NCBI RefSeq assembly: GCF_011064825.1
Contig: NZ_CP048751.1
Span: 1,488,001 to 1,552,000, forward strand
Direction of reading: 5' to 3'
Length of the DNA stretch: 64,000 bases
Source: Brevundimonas mediterranea
GTDB lineage: Bacteria > Pseudomonadota > Alphaproteobacteria > Caulobacterales > Caulobacteraceae
Shown here: positions 36,868-46,009 of the stretch, one piece after another
Numbering within the stretch: position 1 is the first letter of the stretch
Layout: every line of letters begins with the position of its first letter
Notes under the pieces: model-generated
Told to the model about the DNA's origin: nothing
Seen by the model: the letters and a program-made list of their open reading frames with translations, nothing else
Databases searched by the model: none
Made by a program: the position numbers and the translations under genes

Positions 36868-37749
36868 TCAGGCGCGCATCAGCCGCCGGCAAAGGTCGTC
36901 CAACTGTTCCAGCGAGCCGTAGCGGATCGTCAGTTCACCCTTGCCGCTGCGGTCGTTCAGCTGGACATTCAGGCCCAGAGCGTCGGCAAGATCCTGTTGC
37001 AGGGCGGCGACATCGGCCGCCCCCTCCCCGCCCTCGGCCGGCTTGGGCTTGACCGGCTTGGGGCCTTCCGCCGCGCGCCGCGCCAGGGCCTCGACCTGAC
37101 GCACGTTCAGCCCTTCATTGTAGGCCTGTTCAGCCAGGGCGGCGGCGTGGGGCGCGGTGATCAGGGCGCGGGCGTGACCGGCGGTCAGCTTGCCGTTTCG
37201 GACGTACCAGAGCACTTCCTCCGGCAACTGCAGCAGCCGCAGGGTGTTGGCGATGTGACTGCGGCTCTTGCCGACGATGCCCGCCACCTGGTCCTGGGTG
37301 CGTCCGAACCGTTCCATCAGCACCCGATAGGCGTCGGCCTCTTCCAGCGGATTCAGGTCGGCGCGCTGGACGTTTTCGATTATTGCGACTTCGAACACCT
37401 CGACGTCGTCCATCTCGTGGACGACGATCGGCACCTCGGTCAGCCGAGCGGCCTGGGACGCACGCCAGCGGCGCTCACCGGCGATGATCTGCCAGACCCC
37501 GTCCTCGCCGGGCTGCGACCGGACCAGAATGGGTTGCAGCACGCCCTTGTCGCGGATCGAGGCCGTCAGCTCTTCCAGATGTTCCTGGGTGAAGATCTTC
37601 CGCGGTTGATCAGGATTGGGCTTCAGGCTCTCGATCGGCACGCGTTGAACGCCCGAAGGCAGGGTCGCGCCCGCCGCCGTCGGCGCTTCGACAGCCTCGC
37701 CCATCAGGGCCGAAAGACCCCGTCCAAGACCTCTTTGTCGTTCAGCCAA
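36868..37749 (-). CDS. parB: Chromosome partitioning protein ParB
   Basis: A 293-residue parS-binding CTPase that forms the origin nucleoprotein complex. The N-terminal LGRGLSALMGE segment binds ParA. The CTP-binding domain shows LKPNPDQPRKIF, QPILVRSQ and IIAGERRWRASQAA. The helix-turn-helix is FGRTQDQVAGIVGKSRSHIANTLRLLQLP. The C-terminal dimerisation domain ends in the window of about 245-293. It follows parA by 48 bases. At least four parS-like sites occur within 6 kb. Confidence 0.96.
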   Translation of the reverse strand: MAERQRGLGRGLSALMGEAVEAPTAAGATLPSGVQRVPIESLKPNPDQPRKIFTQEHLEELTASIRDKGVLQPILVRSQPGEDGVWQIIAGERRWRASQAARLTEVPIVVHEMDDVEVFEVAIIENVQRADLNPLEEADAYRVLMERFGRTQDQVAGIVGKSRSHIANTLRLLQLPEEVLWYVRNGKLTAGHARALITAPHAAALAEQAYNEGLNVRQVEALARRAAEGPKPVKPKPAEGGEGAADVAALQQDLADALGLNVQLNDRSGKGELTIRYGSLEQLDDLCRRLMRA

Positions 37750-37797
37750 GATACTGTTCCGTTTCTTCTTTTAAACTCGTGGACCGGTCGGTCGGGA

Positions 37798-38628
37798 TCA
37801 GGCGGCCAGCTTCAGCCGCTGGCGTTCGCGCTTCACCACTTCCTTGGCCAGACGCAGATAGGCCTGGCTGCCCGCGCATTTCAGATCATATATCAGGGCC
37901 GGCTTGCCGAAGGACGGCGCCTCCGCCACCCGGACGTTGCGGGGGATGACGCTGTCATAGACCTTGTCGCCGAAATGGGCTCGCACGTCATTGGCCACCT
38001 GGCCCGACAGGGCGCTGCGGCGGTCATACATGGTCAGGACCAGACCCTGGATTTCAAGGGCGGGATTCAGGCTTTGCTTGACCATGTCGATGGTCCGCAT
38101 CAGCTGGCTGAGCCCCTCCAGAGCGAAGAACTCGCACTGAAGCGGCACCAGGACCGCATCGGCCGCCGCCATCGCGTTCAGGGTCAGGAGGTTTAGAGAG
38201 GGCGGACAGTCGATCAACACATAGTCATACGCGGTAGGGCCGTGATCATGGGCCCGCAAGGCGTCACGCAAACGATAGGACCGACGGTCGGCCTGGCTCA
38301 ATTCGATCTCGACACCGGACATGTCGGCGTCGGCCGGCACGATCCACAGACCGGGCACTGTCGTCTGCACGGCAGCGTCATCGACCGAGCGCTGATCGAC
38401 AACCACGTCATAGATGGTGACGCGGCGTGTTTCACGTGGAACACCCAGACCGGTCGAGGCATTGCCCTGGGGGTCCATGTCCACGATCAGCACGCGCTTG
38501 CCGATGGCGGCCAGGGCGGTGCCGAGATTGATGGCGGTCGTCGTCTTGCCCACGCCGCCCTTCTGGTTGGATACGGCGAGGACGCGGGCAGGCAGTTTGT
38601 TAGTGCTTGGGGCGGGCACGTCGAACAC
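37798..38628 (-). CDS. parA: Chromosome partitioning ATPase ParA
   Basis: A 276-residue Walker-type ATPase that pulls ParB-parS complexes toward the opposite pole. Deviant Walker A: NQKGGVGKTTT (residues 21-31); Walker B/A' segments: LIVDMDPQGNASTGLG and YVLIDCPPSLNLLTLNA. It starts with GTG 38628, overlapping the rsmG end by 29 bases; a second GTG three codons later is possible. A parS-like site lies inside its coding sequence (38428-38443). Confidence 0.95.
   Translation of the reverse strand: MFDVPAPSTNKLPARVLAVSNQKGGVGKTTTAINLGTALAAIGKRVLIVDMDPQGNASTGLGVPRETRRVTIYDVVVDQRSVDDAAVQTTVPGLWIVPADADMSGVEIELSQADRRSYRLRDALRAHDHGPTAYDYVLIDCPPSLNLLTLNAMAAADAVLVPLQCEFFALEGLSQLMRTIDMVKQSLNPALEIQGLVLTMYDRRSALSGQVANDVRAHFGDKVYDSVIPRNVRVAEAPSFGKPALIYDLKCAGSQAYLRLAKEVVKRERQRLKLAA
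38428..38443. promoter_or_regulatory. parS-like site within parA
   Basis: TGTTTCACGTGGAACA, one mismatch to the palindromic parS consensus TGTTTCACGTGAAACA. It lies in the parA coding sequence and is probably bound by ParB with reduced affinity. Confidence 0.8.
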
Positions 38629-39232
38629 TCCGGACTGTCACGATGCGGCCGCGCGGGTCGCTTTGCGACGGGGCCAGTTCAGCGTCGAGATGCCAGGATT
38701 TCCGCGCCTCAATCAACTCGGATTCGGCCTTCTCCCCCTTCAGGAACAGACCTTGTGCACCCCTTTGGAAGTAGGGCTGTGCATAACCCAGCAATCGCTC
38801 CATCGGCGCGACAGCACGGGCGGTGACGATATCGCATTTGACCGCCTGCTCCTCCGCCCGACCGTTGATCACGGTCGCCGGCAGATCCATGACATCGACG
38901 ATCTCCTGCAAGAACCGACACCGTTTCCCGAGGCTGTCGATTAGCCAGACATGCGCGCCCGGGGCGTCCTTCAGCAGAATAGCCAGAACCACGCCCGGGA
39001 ACCCCGCCCCAGCGCCGAGATCAGCCCAGGTGCGGGCCCCAGGCGCATGGGTCAACAGCTGGGCGCTGTCCCAGGCGTGGCGGTTCCAGAAATCCGGGAG
39101 ACTGTCCGGGCCGACCAGGTTCATCACCGAATTGGCTTCGCTCAGCCGGATACGGAAATCATCCAGATCCGCTATCTGCTGCGACGTCGCGCCGGCCTTG
39201 CCCTGAAAGAGGGTCTTTTCGGCATTCAGCAT
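38600..39232 (-). CDS. rsmG: 16S rRNA (guanine527-N7)-methyltransferase
   Basis: A 210-residue SAM-dependent methyltransferase (GidB). The SAM-binding motif is WADLGAGAGFPGVVLAI; LIDSLGKRCRFLQEI and VTARAVAPMERLLGYA follow. It modifies G527 of 16S rRNA. The start ATG shares one base with the mnmG stop (TGATG), so both are coupled. The order mnmG-rsmG-parA-parB is the classic origin-linked gid-par cluster. Confidence 0.94.
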   Translation of the reverse strand: MLNAEKTLFQGKAGATSQQIADLDDFRIRLSEANSVMNLVGPDSLPDFWNRHAWDSAQLLTHAPGARTWADLGAGAGFPGVVLAILLKDAPGAHVWLIDSLGKRCRFLQEIVDVMDLPATVINGRAEEQAVKCDIVTARAVAPMERLLGYAQPYFQRGAQGLFLKGEKAESELIEARKSWHLDAELAPSQSDPRGRIVTVRSVRRARPKH

Positions 39233-41124
39233 CAGGCCGCCACCCCTCCCTGGACCGAGGTCTTGGGCGCCCTCTTCACATGCGCCAGCAGGGCCGTGAG
39301 AGCGCCAGGCGTCATGCCCTCGATCCGGCCCGCCTGGCCGAGGGTGCGGGGCTGCACTCGCGCCAGCTTTTCCTTCACTTCATTCGAAAGACTGCCGATG
39401 GCGGCATAGTCGAGGTCCGTGGGCAGAAGCAGACCCTCTTCGGTGCGCAAGGCCTCGGCGTCGATCAACTGCCGGTCCAGGTAGTTGGCGTAGCCGGCGT
39501 CTATTTCCACCTGCTCCCGCACCTCGGCGTCCCAAGAGGCGACGACCGGATGGGTCTGGACGAAATGATCCAGCGTCACATCAGGAAACGCCAACAGTTC
39601 CCGCATGGAACGCCGTCTGCCATCCGCGTTGACTGGAATTCCAATGGCGTTGGCTTCCTTCGGCGTGAACAGGGTTTCACGTGAAACAATGCCGGCCTCG
39701 GACAGTTTTTGGGCCTTAAGCTCAAAACATTTCCGGCGCTCAGGTCCCACGATCCCAAGCGCGATAGCCAGCGGCGTCAGTCGCTGATCGGCGTTGTCCG
39801 CCCTCAGGGTCAGCCTGTACTCGGCCCGGCTGGTGAACATCCGATAGGGTTCAGTCACCCCCCGCGTCACCAGGTCGTCGATCATCACACCGATATAGGC
39901 CTGGTCACGACCCAGGATCACCGGCGCATCCTCCCCAGCCGTGCGGGCCGCATTCAGGCCGGCCATCAAGCCCTGGGCCGCCGCCTCCTCATATCCCGTG
40001 GTGCCGTTGATCTGGCCGGCCAGATAGAGACCGGGCCGCTTCTTGACCTCAAGGGCGGGGCTCAGCTCGCGTGGATCGACGTAGTCGTATTCGATGGCGT
40101 AGCCGTAGCGGAACACCTCCACCGCCTCCAGGCCGGGGATGGTCCGAAGGAACGCCAATTGGGTCGGTTCCGACACCGAAGTGGAGATACCGTTGGGATA
40201 GACGGTGGGATCATCCAGACCTTCTGGTTCCAGGAAGATCTGATGGCTCGTCTTGTCGGCGAACCGCACGACCTTGTCCTCGATCGACGGGCAATAGCGG
40301 GGTCCACGGCCCGACAGCTTGCCGCCATAGACCGCGCTCTCGCCCAGGTTCTCGGCGATGATGCGATGAGTTTCCTCGGTCGTATGGGTAACGCCGCAAG
40401 CGATCTGCGGCACGTCGATCCGGTCCGTCATGAAGGAAAAGGCGGACGGCGTCTCGTCCGCCTGCTGCATCTCCAGCCGGTCCCAGGCGATGGTTCGTCC
40501 GTCCAGCCGCGCCGGCGTTCCGGTCTTCAGCCGCCCCATCATCAGGTCGGCGGCGTGAAGATCAGCGGCCAAACCGGTCGAGGGATCCTCGCCGTGACGA
40601 CCTGCCGGAATCCTTTCATCGCCCCGGTGGATGACGCCGTTCAAGAAGGTGCCGGTCGTCAAGACCACGGCCCCTGCCCTCACCCTCTCCCCGGTCCCGG
40701 TCGTCACGCCGACCACGCGATCGCCGTCCAGGATCAAACCCTCAGCCGTTCCCGCCATCAGGCTCAGGTTCGGCGTCCGAGCCAACTCCGCCTGCATGGC
40801 CTCGCGGTACAGACGGCGATCGATCTGGCTTCGGGGACCGCGCACGGCCGCGCCCTTGGACCGGTTCAGGAGACGGAACTGGATTCCTGACACGTCCGCC
40901 AGACGTCCCATGATCCCGTCCAACGCATCGATCTCACGCACCAGATGGCCCTTGCCCAGGCCGCCAATGGCGGGATTGCACGACATTTCGCCGATGGTTT
41001 CCAGCTTCTGGGTCAGCAACAGAGTCCGCGCGCCAGCACGGGATGAAGCGGCGGCGGCTTCACAACCGGCGTGACCGCCGCCGATGACGACGACGTCGTA
41101 GGAAATCTCTAGGGGGGAGTTCAT
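39232..41124 (-). CDS. mnmG: tRNA uridine-5-carboxymethylaminomethyl modification enzyme MnmG
   Basis: A 630-residue FAD- and NADH-dependent enzyme (GidA) that, with MnmE, modifies wobble uridine 34 of several tRNAs. N-terminal FAD motif: [14 protein letters not shown]; family motifs [23 protein letters not shown] and [13 protein letters not shown]-terminal helical domain intact. The ATG at 41124 ([11 protein letters not shown]) with GGCGGGG upstream is preferred; a GTG three codons earlier (41133) is the alternative. A parS-like site lies inside the gene where VSRET is encoded (39673-39688). Confidence 0.95.
   Translation of the reverse strand: MNSPLEISYDVVVIGGGHAGCEAAAASSRAGARTLLLTQKLETIGEMSCNPAIGGLGKGHLVREIDALDGIMGRLADVSGIQFRLLNRSKGAAVRGPRSQIDRRLYREAMQAELARTPNLSLMAGTAEGLILDGDRVVGVTTGTGERVRAGAVVLTTGTFLNGVIHRGDERIPAGRHGEDPSTGLAADLHAADLMMGRLKTGTPARLDGRTIAWDRLEMQQADETPSAFSFMTDRIDVPQIACGVTHTTEETHRIIAENLGESAVYGGKLSGRGPRYCPSIEDKVVRFADKTSHQIFLEPEGLDDPTVYPNGISTSVSEPTQLAFLRTIPGLEAVEVFRYGYAIEYDYVDPRELSPALEVKKRPGLYLAGQINGTTGYEEAAAQGLMAGLNAARTAGEDAPVILGRDQAYIGVMIDDLVTRGVTEPYRMFTSRAEYRLTLRADNADQRLTPLAIALGIVGPERRKCFELKAQKLSEAGIVSRETLFTPKEANAIGIPVNADGRRRSMRELLAFPDVTLDHFVQTHPVVASWDAEVREQVEIDAGYANYLDRQLIDAEALRTEEGLLLPTDLDYAAIGSLSNEVKEKLARVQPRTLGQAGRIEGMTPGALTALLAHVKRAPKTSVQGGVAA
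39673..39688. promoter_or_regulatory. parS-like site within mnmG
   Basis: GGTTTCACGTGAAACA differs from the parS consensus only at the first base; the central 14-bp palindrome GTTTCACGTGAAAC is perfect. Confidence 0.85.
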
Positions 41125-41206
41125 CCCCGCCACATAGTCCAGATGGACGGTTTTCGCTACACCACAGACCGGCGCCCGGTTCGAAGATCGGTGGTATTAC
41201 CTAAGG

Positions 41207-41222
41207 TGTTTCACGTGAAACA
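41207..41222. promoter_or_regulatory. Perfect parS site between mnmE and mnmG
   Basis: TGTTTCACGTGAAACA matches the consensus exactly, and the palindrome extends to 20 bp (41205-41224, GG...CC flanks). It is intergenic, immediately after mnmE, and is the best candidate for the main ParB loading site here. Confidence 0.93.
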
Positions 41223-41228
41223 CCGGTA

Positions 41229-42539
41229 TTACTTGCCGATGCAGAAGGTCGAAAACACCTCGCCAAGGATATCTTCAACCCCGATCGCCCCCGTCACCCT
41301 CGACAGGGCCTCGGCCGCACGCCGCAGGTCCTCGCCGGCCATCTCTGGCCCGGCATCCAAGGCACGCCGCCCGGCCTCCACCGCCTCCAGGGCCTCATTC
41401 AGGCGCAGACGGTGACGCTCCCGCGTAACCGCCGGAAAATCGGCGCCCGATAGATCCTGCGCCAGCCGCGTCGCAATCCAGTCGCGCAGAAGCAACAGAC
41501 CCTCCCCACTGCGGCTGCTGACCTCGATTCGGTCGAAGCCCCCGCTTGGAACAGACCCACCGAGGTCGGCCTTGTTCGCCACGACCAGATCGCCTGGTCT
41601 GGCATAGGCCGCCGCCACGCCATCGGGATCGCCTGGCGCCCTGACCCAAAGACGCAGATCCGCCTGTTCGGCCCGCATCCGCGCCCGCCGCACGCCTTCC
41701 GCCTCGACAGGATCAGCGCTCTCTCTCAGGCCCGCCGTGTCGGACAGGGTCACGGCATAGCCGCCGATCACCAGGTCGGCGTCCAGCACATCCCGCGTCG
41801 TACCGGCGATGGGCGTGACGATGGCCGCCTCCCGTTCGACCAGGGCGTTGAACAGCGATGACTTGCCGGCATTGGTTTCGCCGATCAGGACGATGCGATA
41901 GCCGTCGCGCACCCGCTCGCCCCGTCGCCCCGTATCCACGGCGCGCCGCAAATCCTCGGCCAATCGGTCAAGAACCGGTCCGGCCGTCCGGGCCAGATTG
42001 TCGGGTACGTCCTCATCCGGAAAATCGATCTCCGCCTCGACCAAGGCCAGGGCGTGGAGCAGATCCCGGCGAAAGCCCGCATAGGTCTCGCTGAGCTTCC
42101 CGTCGAGCTGGCCCAGGGCCTGCCGCGCCTGGGCGGCCGTCTCGGCGTCGATCAGGTCAGCCACCGCCTCGGCCTGGGCCAGGTCCATCCGCCCGTTCTG
42201 AAAGGCGCGGCGGGTGAACTCCCCCGGTTCGGCCGGCCGTACGCCCAGAGCGATCAGGGCGCCGCTGGCCGCTTCCACGACCGCTCGGCCGCCATGCAGA
42301 TGGAGTTCGGCGGAGTCCTCACCGGTATAGGAATGAGGCGCGACGAAACGAAGCACCAGGGCCTGGTCGATGTGGTCGCCGGCGTAGGCCAGGTCTCGGA
42401 CCGAGGCCATTCGAGGCTTCAATCGAGTGGCGCCAAGCGCCGTCAAGGCCGCATCAACGCCCGGCCCCGACAGACGCATGACGGCGATGGCCCCACGGCC
42501 GGGCGGCGTCGCAAGGGCGAAGATCGTATCTTGCATCAT
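41229..42539 (-). CDS. mnmE: tRNA modification GTPase MnmE
   Basis: A 436-residue GTPase (TrmE) partner of MnmG. The N-terminal folate-binding domain begins TIFALATPPGRGAIAVMRLSG. The G domain carries G1 GETNAGKSSLFNAL, the Thr-rich switch (TTRD), DTAGLRES and NKAD. The C-terminus ends in the family signature FCIGK with the catalytic Cys. Met1 and Met2 are both ATG; either may be used. A perfect parS site begins 7 bases after its stop. Confidence 0.95.
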   Translation of the reverse strand: MMQDTIFALATPPGRGAIAVMRLSGPGVDAALTALGATRLKPRMASVRDLAYAGDHIDQALVLRFVAPHSYTGEDSAELHLHGGRAVVEAASGALIALGVRPAEPGEFTRRAFQNGRMDLAQAEAVADLIDAETAAQARQALGQLDGKLSETYAGFRRDLLHALALVEAEIDFPDEDVPDNLARTAGPVLDRLAEDLRRAVDTGRRGERVRDGYRIVLIGETNAGKSSLFNALVEREAAIVTPIAGTTRDVLDADLVIGGYAVTLSDTAGLRESADPVEAEGVRRARMRAEQADLRLWVRAPGDPDGVAAAYARPGDLVVANKADLGGSVPSGGFDRIEVSSRSGEGLLLLRDWIATRLAQDLSGADFPAVTRERHRLRLNEALEAVEAGRRALDAGPEMAGEDLRRAAEALSRVTGAIGVEDILGEVFSTFCIGK

Positions 42540-42581
42540 CGGATTATGCCTCCCCTCCGGTCGGGAGGAGACGCGGCGTCT

Positions 42582-42806
42582 TCATTTCACCGCCGCGTCC
42601 ATCATCCGGCGGAACTGGTCCTGGGCCTGAAGGCCGAAGCTCGTCCAGGTCTTCATCAATTCGTCGGGCTGCATGGCGGCGACATTGACCTGCATCCGCT
42701 TCTGCATCTCGGCGACCATGGCGTCGTTCAGCGGCGTGACGTCCGGCAGCCCCAGGAAGGCGCGCGCCTCCGCCGGGGTGCAGTCCACTTCGACATTGAC
42801 CTTCAT
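42582..42806 (-). CDS. DUF6489 family small protein
   Basis: A 74-residue protein: MKVNVEVDCTPAEARAFLGLPDV then an amphipathic helical segment (MVAEMQKRMQVNVAAMQPDELMKTW) and QAQDQFRRMMDAA. This matches the small DUF6489 family found next to mnmE in Caulobacterales and sphingomonads. It has no signal peptide and no known function. AGGAGACGG precedes the ATG. A parS-like site lies between it and rho. Confidence 0.8.
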   Translation of the reverse strand: MKVNVEVDCTPAEARAFLGLPDVTPLNDAMVAEMQKRMQVNVAAMQPDELMKTWTSFGLQAQDQFRRMMDAAVK

Positions 42807-42818
42807 CGAACCGTCTCC

Positions 42819-42834
42819 TGTTTCACGTGAAACG
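42819..42834. promoter_or_regulatory. parS-like site between rho and DUF6489 gene
   Basis: TGTTTCACGTGAAACG, one mismatch at the last base of the parS consensus; intergenic, 12 bases after the rho stop codon and directly beside the DUF6489 ribosome binding site. Confidence 0.85.
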
Positions 42835-42846
42835 TCCGAAGACGGA

Positions 42847-44280
42847 TCAGGTGTTCATCGACTGGAAGAAGTCCGAGTTGTTCTTCGACTGACGCAGCTT
42901 GTCGAGCAGGAATTCGATCGCGTCCTGCGGACCCATGGGGTTCAGGATGCGGCGCAGGACATAGGTCTTGGCCAGCTGATCCTTCGGCGTGATCAGGTCT
43001 TCCTTGCGGGTGCCGGACTTCAGCACGTCGATCGCCGGGAAGATGCGCTTGTCGGCGACCTTGCGGTCCAGCACGATTTCCGAGTTGCCGGTGCCCTTGA
43101 ACTCTTCGAAGATCACCTCGTCCATCCGGCTGCCGGTGTCGATCAGGGCCGTGGCGATGATGGTCAGCGACCCGCCCTGCTCCACATTCCGCGCGGCGCC
43201 GAAGAAGCGTTTCGGCCGTTGCAGGGCGTTGGCGTCCACACCGCCGGTCAGCACCTTGCCCGACGATGGGACGGTCGCGTTATAGGCGCGGCCCAGGCGG
43301 GTGATGGAGTCCAGCAGGATCACCACATCCTTCTTGTGCTCGACCAGACGCTTGGCCTTTTCGATCACCATCTCGGCGACCGCGACGTGGCGCGTGGCCG
43401 GCTCGTCGAAGGTCGAGGCCACGACCTCGCCCTTGACCGTCCTCTGCATGTCGGTGACCTCTTCCGGCCGTTCGTCGATCAGCAGGACGATCAGGATGAC
43501 TTCCGGGTGGTTCTTCTCGATCGACTTGGCGATGTTTTGCAGCATCACCGTCTTGCCGACGCGCGGCGGCGCCACGATCAGGCAGCGCTGCCCCTTGCCC
43601 AGCGGCGCGACGATGTCGATGACCCGGCCCGACCGATCCTTCAGGGTCGGATCCTGAATCTCCATGTGCAGCCGCTCTTCGGGATAGAGGGGCGTCAGAT
43701 TGTCGAACAGGACCTTGGTCTTGACCATCTCGGGGTCTTCGAGATTGATCGTGTCGACCTTCAGCAGGGCGAAATAGCGCTCGCCTTCGCGCGGCGCCCG
43801 CACCGCGCCATGGACGGTGTCGCCCGAGCGCAGGCCGAAGCGGCGGATCTGCGACGGCGACACATAGACGTCGTCCGGTCCCGGCAGATAGTTGGCGTCC
43901 GAACTGCGCAGGAAGCCGAACCCGTCAGGCAGGATCTCCAGCACCCCGTCGGCGATGATCTCCACTTCCTCGTCGGCGAGGGCCTTCAGGATGGCGAACA
44001 GCAGGTCCTGCTTGCGCAGGTTCGAGGCGTTCTCGACCTCCAGCTGTTCTGCGAAGGCGACCAGATCGGCCGGCGTCTTCTCGTTCAGCTCGGCCAGGGT
44101 GATCCGGCCGTTGGCGACGACGGGTTCACCGTCGTCCTCGTCGTCGGCCGTGGTGTCCACGCCGGAATCCGCACCAGCGACGTCGCCGGCTTCGTGTTCG
44201 TCCCCGTGATGCGTGGGGGTCTGGACCTCGAGGTTTTCGGTCTCGGGGGCGGTGGGATCGGTGTCGCGGACGTCGGTCAT
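42847..44280 (-). CDS. rho: Transcription termination factor Rho
   Basis: A 477-residue hexameric RNA helicase. After an acidic, low-complexity N-terminal extension (about residues 1-55, many Asp/Glu) comes the Rho N-terminal helix bundle ([20 protein letters not shown]), the RNA-binding OB domain ([15 protein letters not shown]) and the ATPase core with Walker [12 protein letters not shown] and the Q-loop/R-loop region ([22 protein letters not shown]). The acidic extension is longer than in E. coli, as in other alphaproteobacteria. A 203-base leader precedes it, long enough for autoregulation. Confidence 0.96.
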   Translation of the reverse strand: MTDVRDTDPTAPETENLEVQTPTHHGDEHEAGDVAGADSGVDTTADDEDDGEPVVANGRITLAELNEKTPADLVAFAEQLEVENASNLRKQDLLFAILKALADEEVEIIADGVLEILPDGFGFLRSSDANYLPGPDDVYVSPSQIRRFGLRSGDTVHGAVRAPREGERYFALLKVDTINLEDPEMVKTKVLFDNLTPLYPEERLHMEIQDPTLKDRSGRVIDIVAPLGKGQRCLIVAPPRVGKTVMLQNIAKSIEKNHPEVILIVLLIDERPEEVTDMQRTVKGEVVASTFDEPATRHVAVAEMVIEKAKRLVEHKKDVVILLDSITRLGRAYNATVPSSGKVLTGGVDANALQRPKRFFGAARNVEQGGSLTIIATALIDTGSRMDEVIFEEFKGTGNSEIVLDRKVADKRIFPAIDVLKSGTRKEDLITPKDQLAKTYVLRRILNPMGPQDAIEFLLDKLRQSKNNSDFFQSMNT

Positions 44281-44483
44281 GGTACAGGCTCGCAGGCGCG
44301 CGCAACGGCTGTCGCGGCGTCATGTCTCTGAAAATGTCTGGCCGAGAGGCCGAAGGGAGGCGCGGCGGGCTCCCGCTGGTCAAAACCTGCAGGCGTCGCG
44401 AAGAGAGAGGGACCGCCGACGAAACGCCGAACGGTTCACTGTCAGCGGAACCACAGGCGGCGGTTCAGGTCAAGCGGAGCCGC

Positions 44484-44951
44484 TCAACCGAACGTCCATT
44501 CGGTCGTTACCGAAAGCACCATGACGATGGCCAGGACAAACGGAACCTCGTTGGTCATACGCCAGAACTTGCCGGAATATTTGGACGTCCCCGCCGCAAT
44601 CTTCTTCCGCTGCGCCGCCAGGAAGCCATGCCAACCGCTCAACAGAAACACCCCGATCAGCTTGGTGACCATCCAGGGCTCAGCCAGAAACGCCGCGCCG
44701 CGCGCCGAGACGTCGATATGGATCAGCCACAGGCCGAAACCCCAGGCCAGGATCATGGCCGGATTGACGATGATCCGCAGCAGCCGCGTCTGCCACAGCC
44801 TCAGCAAGGCCTGCATCTCGCTGCGCAGCGGCTCGGGCTTGGCGTCCTGTTCGACGTCATAGGCGTAGAGCCGCGGCAGGAACAGCAGGCCGGCCATCCA
44901 GGCGATCACCGCCAGAATGTGCAGGCCGCGTGCGAGGTCATAGGGGTTCAT
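44484..44951 (-). CDS. hemJ: Protoporphyrinogen IX oxidase HemJ
   Basis: A 155-residue inner membrane protein with four hydrophobic segments, the HemJ/UPF0093 size. The conserved His is in RGLHILAVIAWMAGLLFLPRLYAYD and the conserved Lys in WMVTKLIGVFLL; both are needed for haem-b-dependent oxidation of protoporphyrinogen in this family. It follows hemH by an ATGA overlap, so hemE-hemH-hemJ make a three-gene haem operon running away from oriC. Confidence 0.9.
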   Translation of the reverse strand: MNPYDLARGLHILAVIAWMAGLLFLPRLYAYDVEQDAKPEPLRSEMQALLRLWQTRLLRIIVNPAMILAWGFGLWLIHIDVSARGAAFLAEPWMVTKLIGVFLLSGWHGFLAAQRKKIAAGTSKYSGKFWRMTNEVPFVLAIVMVLSVTTEWTFG

Positions 44952-46009
44952 GCCGCGTGTTTCCCTTTGCGATACGGACAGGCCTTCCAGTCCGCCTTGC
45001 AGCCCTGACCGAACGGGGCGACGCCCGCCCGACCCAGGGCGCCGACGGCCGCATCGGCCAGAGCGTCGATGAACGGGGGGGCGATCCCGACGGCCGGCGC
45101 CCGCAGATAGAGACTTACCCCTTTTTCGTGGGCCAGTTCTCCATATTCGATATCCAGCTCCACCAGGGTCTCGATATGTTCGGAGACAAAGGCGATGGGG
45201 GTGATGACCACGCCCACCCCGTCCGCGCCGGCCCGGGCGATGGCCTCAGGCGTGGACGGGCCCAGCCATTTCATCGGCCCGACCCGGCTCTGGTAGCAAA
45301 GGGCGTGGTCGATGGGGCCCCGGTCGCGCTCGATGGCGGCGACCACCGCGGCGACGGTCGTCTCGACCTGTTCCTGATAGGGGTCGCCCTTGCCGCTGAC
45401 CAGTTTCTCGGGGATGCCGTGGGCCGAGAACAGGACCCGCACCGGCCCCTCGCCGGCTTCGTCCAGCTTCGACCCGATGGCATGGGCCTGGGCCTCGACC
45501 CAGCCTGTGGCGCTGGGATAGCAGCAGACGGCGCGACTGACGCCCGATCCGGCATAGGTCTCATTCCAGATTTTCAGCGAGGATTCGGTCGTCGTGGTCG
45601 AAAACTGGGGGTAGAGCGGCAGCAGGACCACCTCGTCGGGTCCAAAAGCCGCCACCTCGACCGCCGTCTCCTCGGTGAACGGCCGCCAGTAGCGCATGGC
45701 GATGAAGACCTGGACCTCGTCTCCGGCCAGACGTGCGTTCAACTCGGCCTCCAGGGCCTCAGCCTGGCAGCGCGTGCCCGGCAGCAGGGGCGAACCGCCC
45801 CCCATCAGGGCGTAGTTGGCCTGGGCGCTGGTCTCGCGCCGGCTGGAGATCAGCTTGGCCAGGGGCGTGCGTAGAACGCCCGGCAGACCGATGATGGCCG
45901 GATCATTGAACAGATTGAACAGGAACGGCTTCACCGAGGCCTGATCATCCGGTCCGCCCAGATTGAACAGCACCACCGCGATGCGGCGGCCTTTCAGAGT
46001 TTGGGTCAT
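44948..46009 (-). CDS. hemH: Ferrochelatase
   Basis: A 353-residue enzyme that inserts Fe2+ into protoporphyrin IX. Family segments: AVVLFNLGGPDDQASVKPFL, MRYWRPFTEE, LPLYPQFSTTTTESSL, LFSAHGIPEKLV (catalytic His) and SEHIETLVELDIEY. The C-terminus has CKADWKACPYRKGK; Cys-rich tails in Caulobacter ferrochelatase ligate a [2Fe-2S] cluster, so a cluster is possible here. The start ATG 46009 overlaps the hemE stop (ATGA), and the stop overlaps hemJ the same way. Confidence 0.95.
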   Translation of the reverse strand: MTQTLKGRRIAVVLFNLGGPDDQASVKPFLFNLFNDPAIIGLPGVLRTPLAKLISSRRETSAQANYALMGGGSPLLPGTRCQAEALEAELNARLAGDEVQVFIAMRYWRPFTEETAVEVAAFGPDEVVLLPLYPQFSTTTTESSLKIWNETYAGSGVSRAVCCYPSATGWVEAQAHAIGSKLDEAGEGPVRVLFSAHGIPEKLVSGKGDPYQEQVETTVAAVVAAIERDRGPIDHALCYQSRVGPMKWLGPSTPEAIARAGADGVGVVITPIAFVSEHIETLVELDIEYGELAHEKGVSLYLRAPAVGIAPPFIDALADAAVGALGRAGVAPFGQGCKADWKACPYRKGKHAA

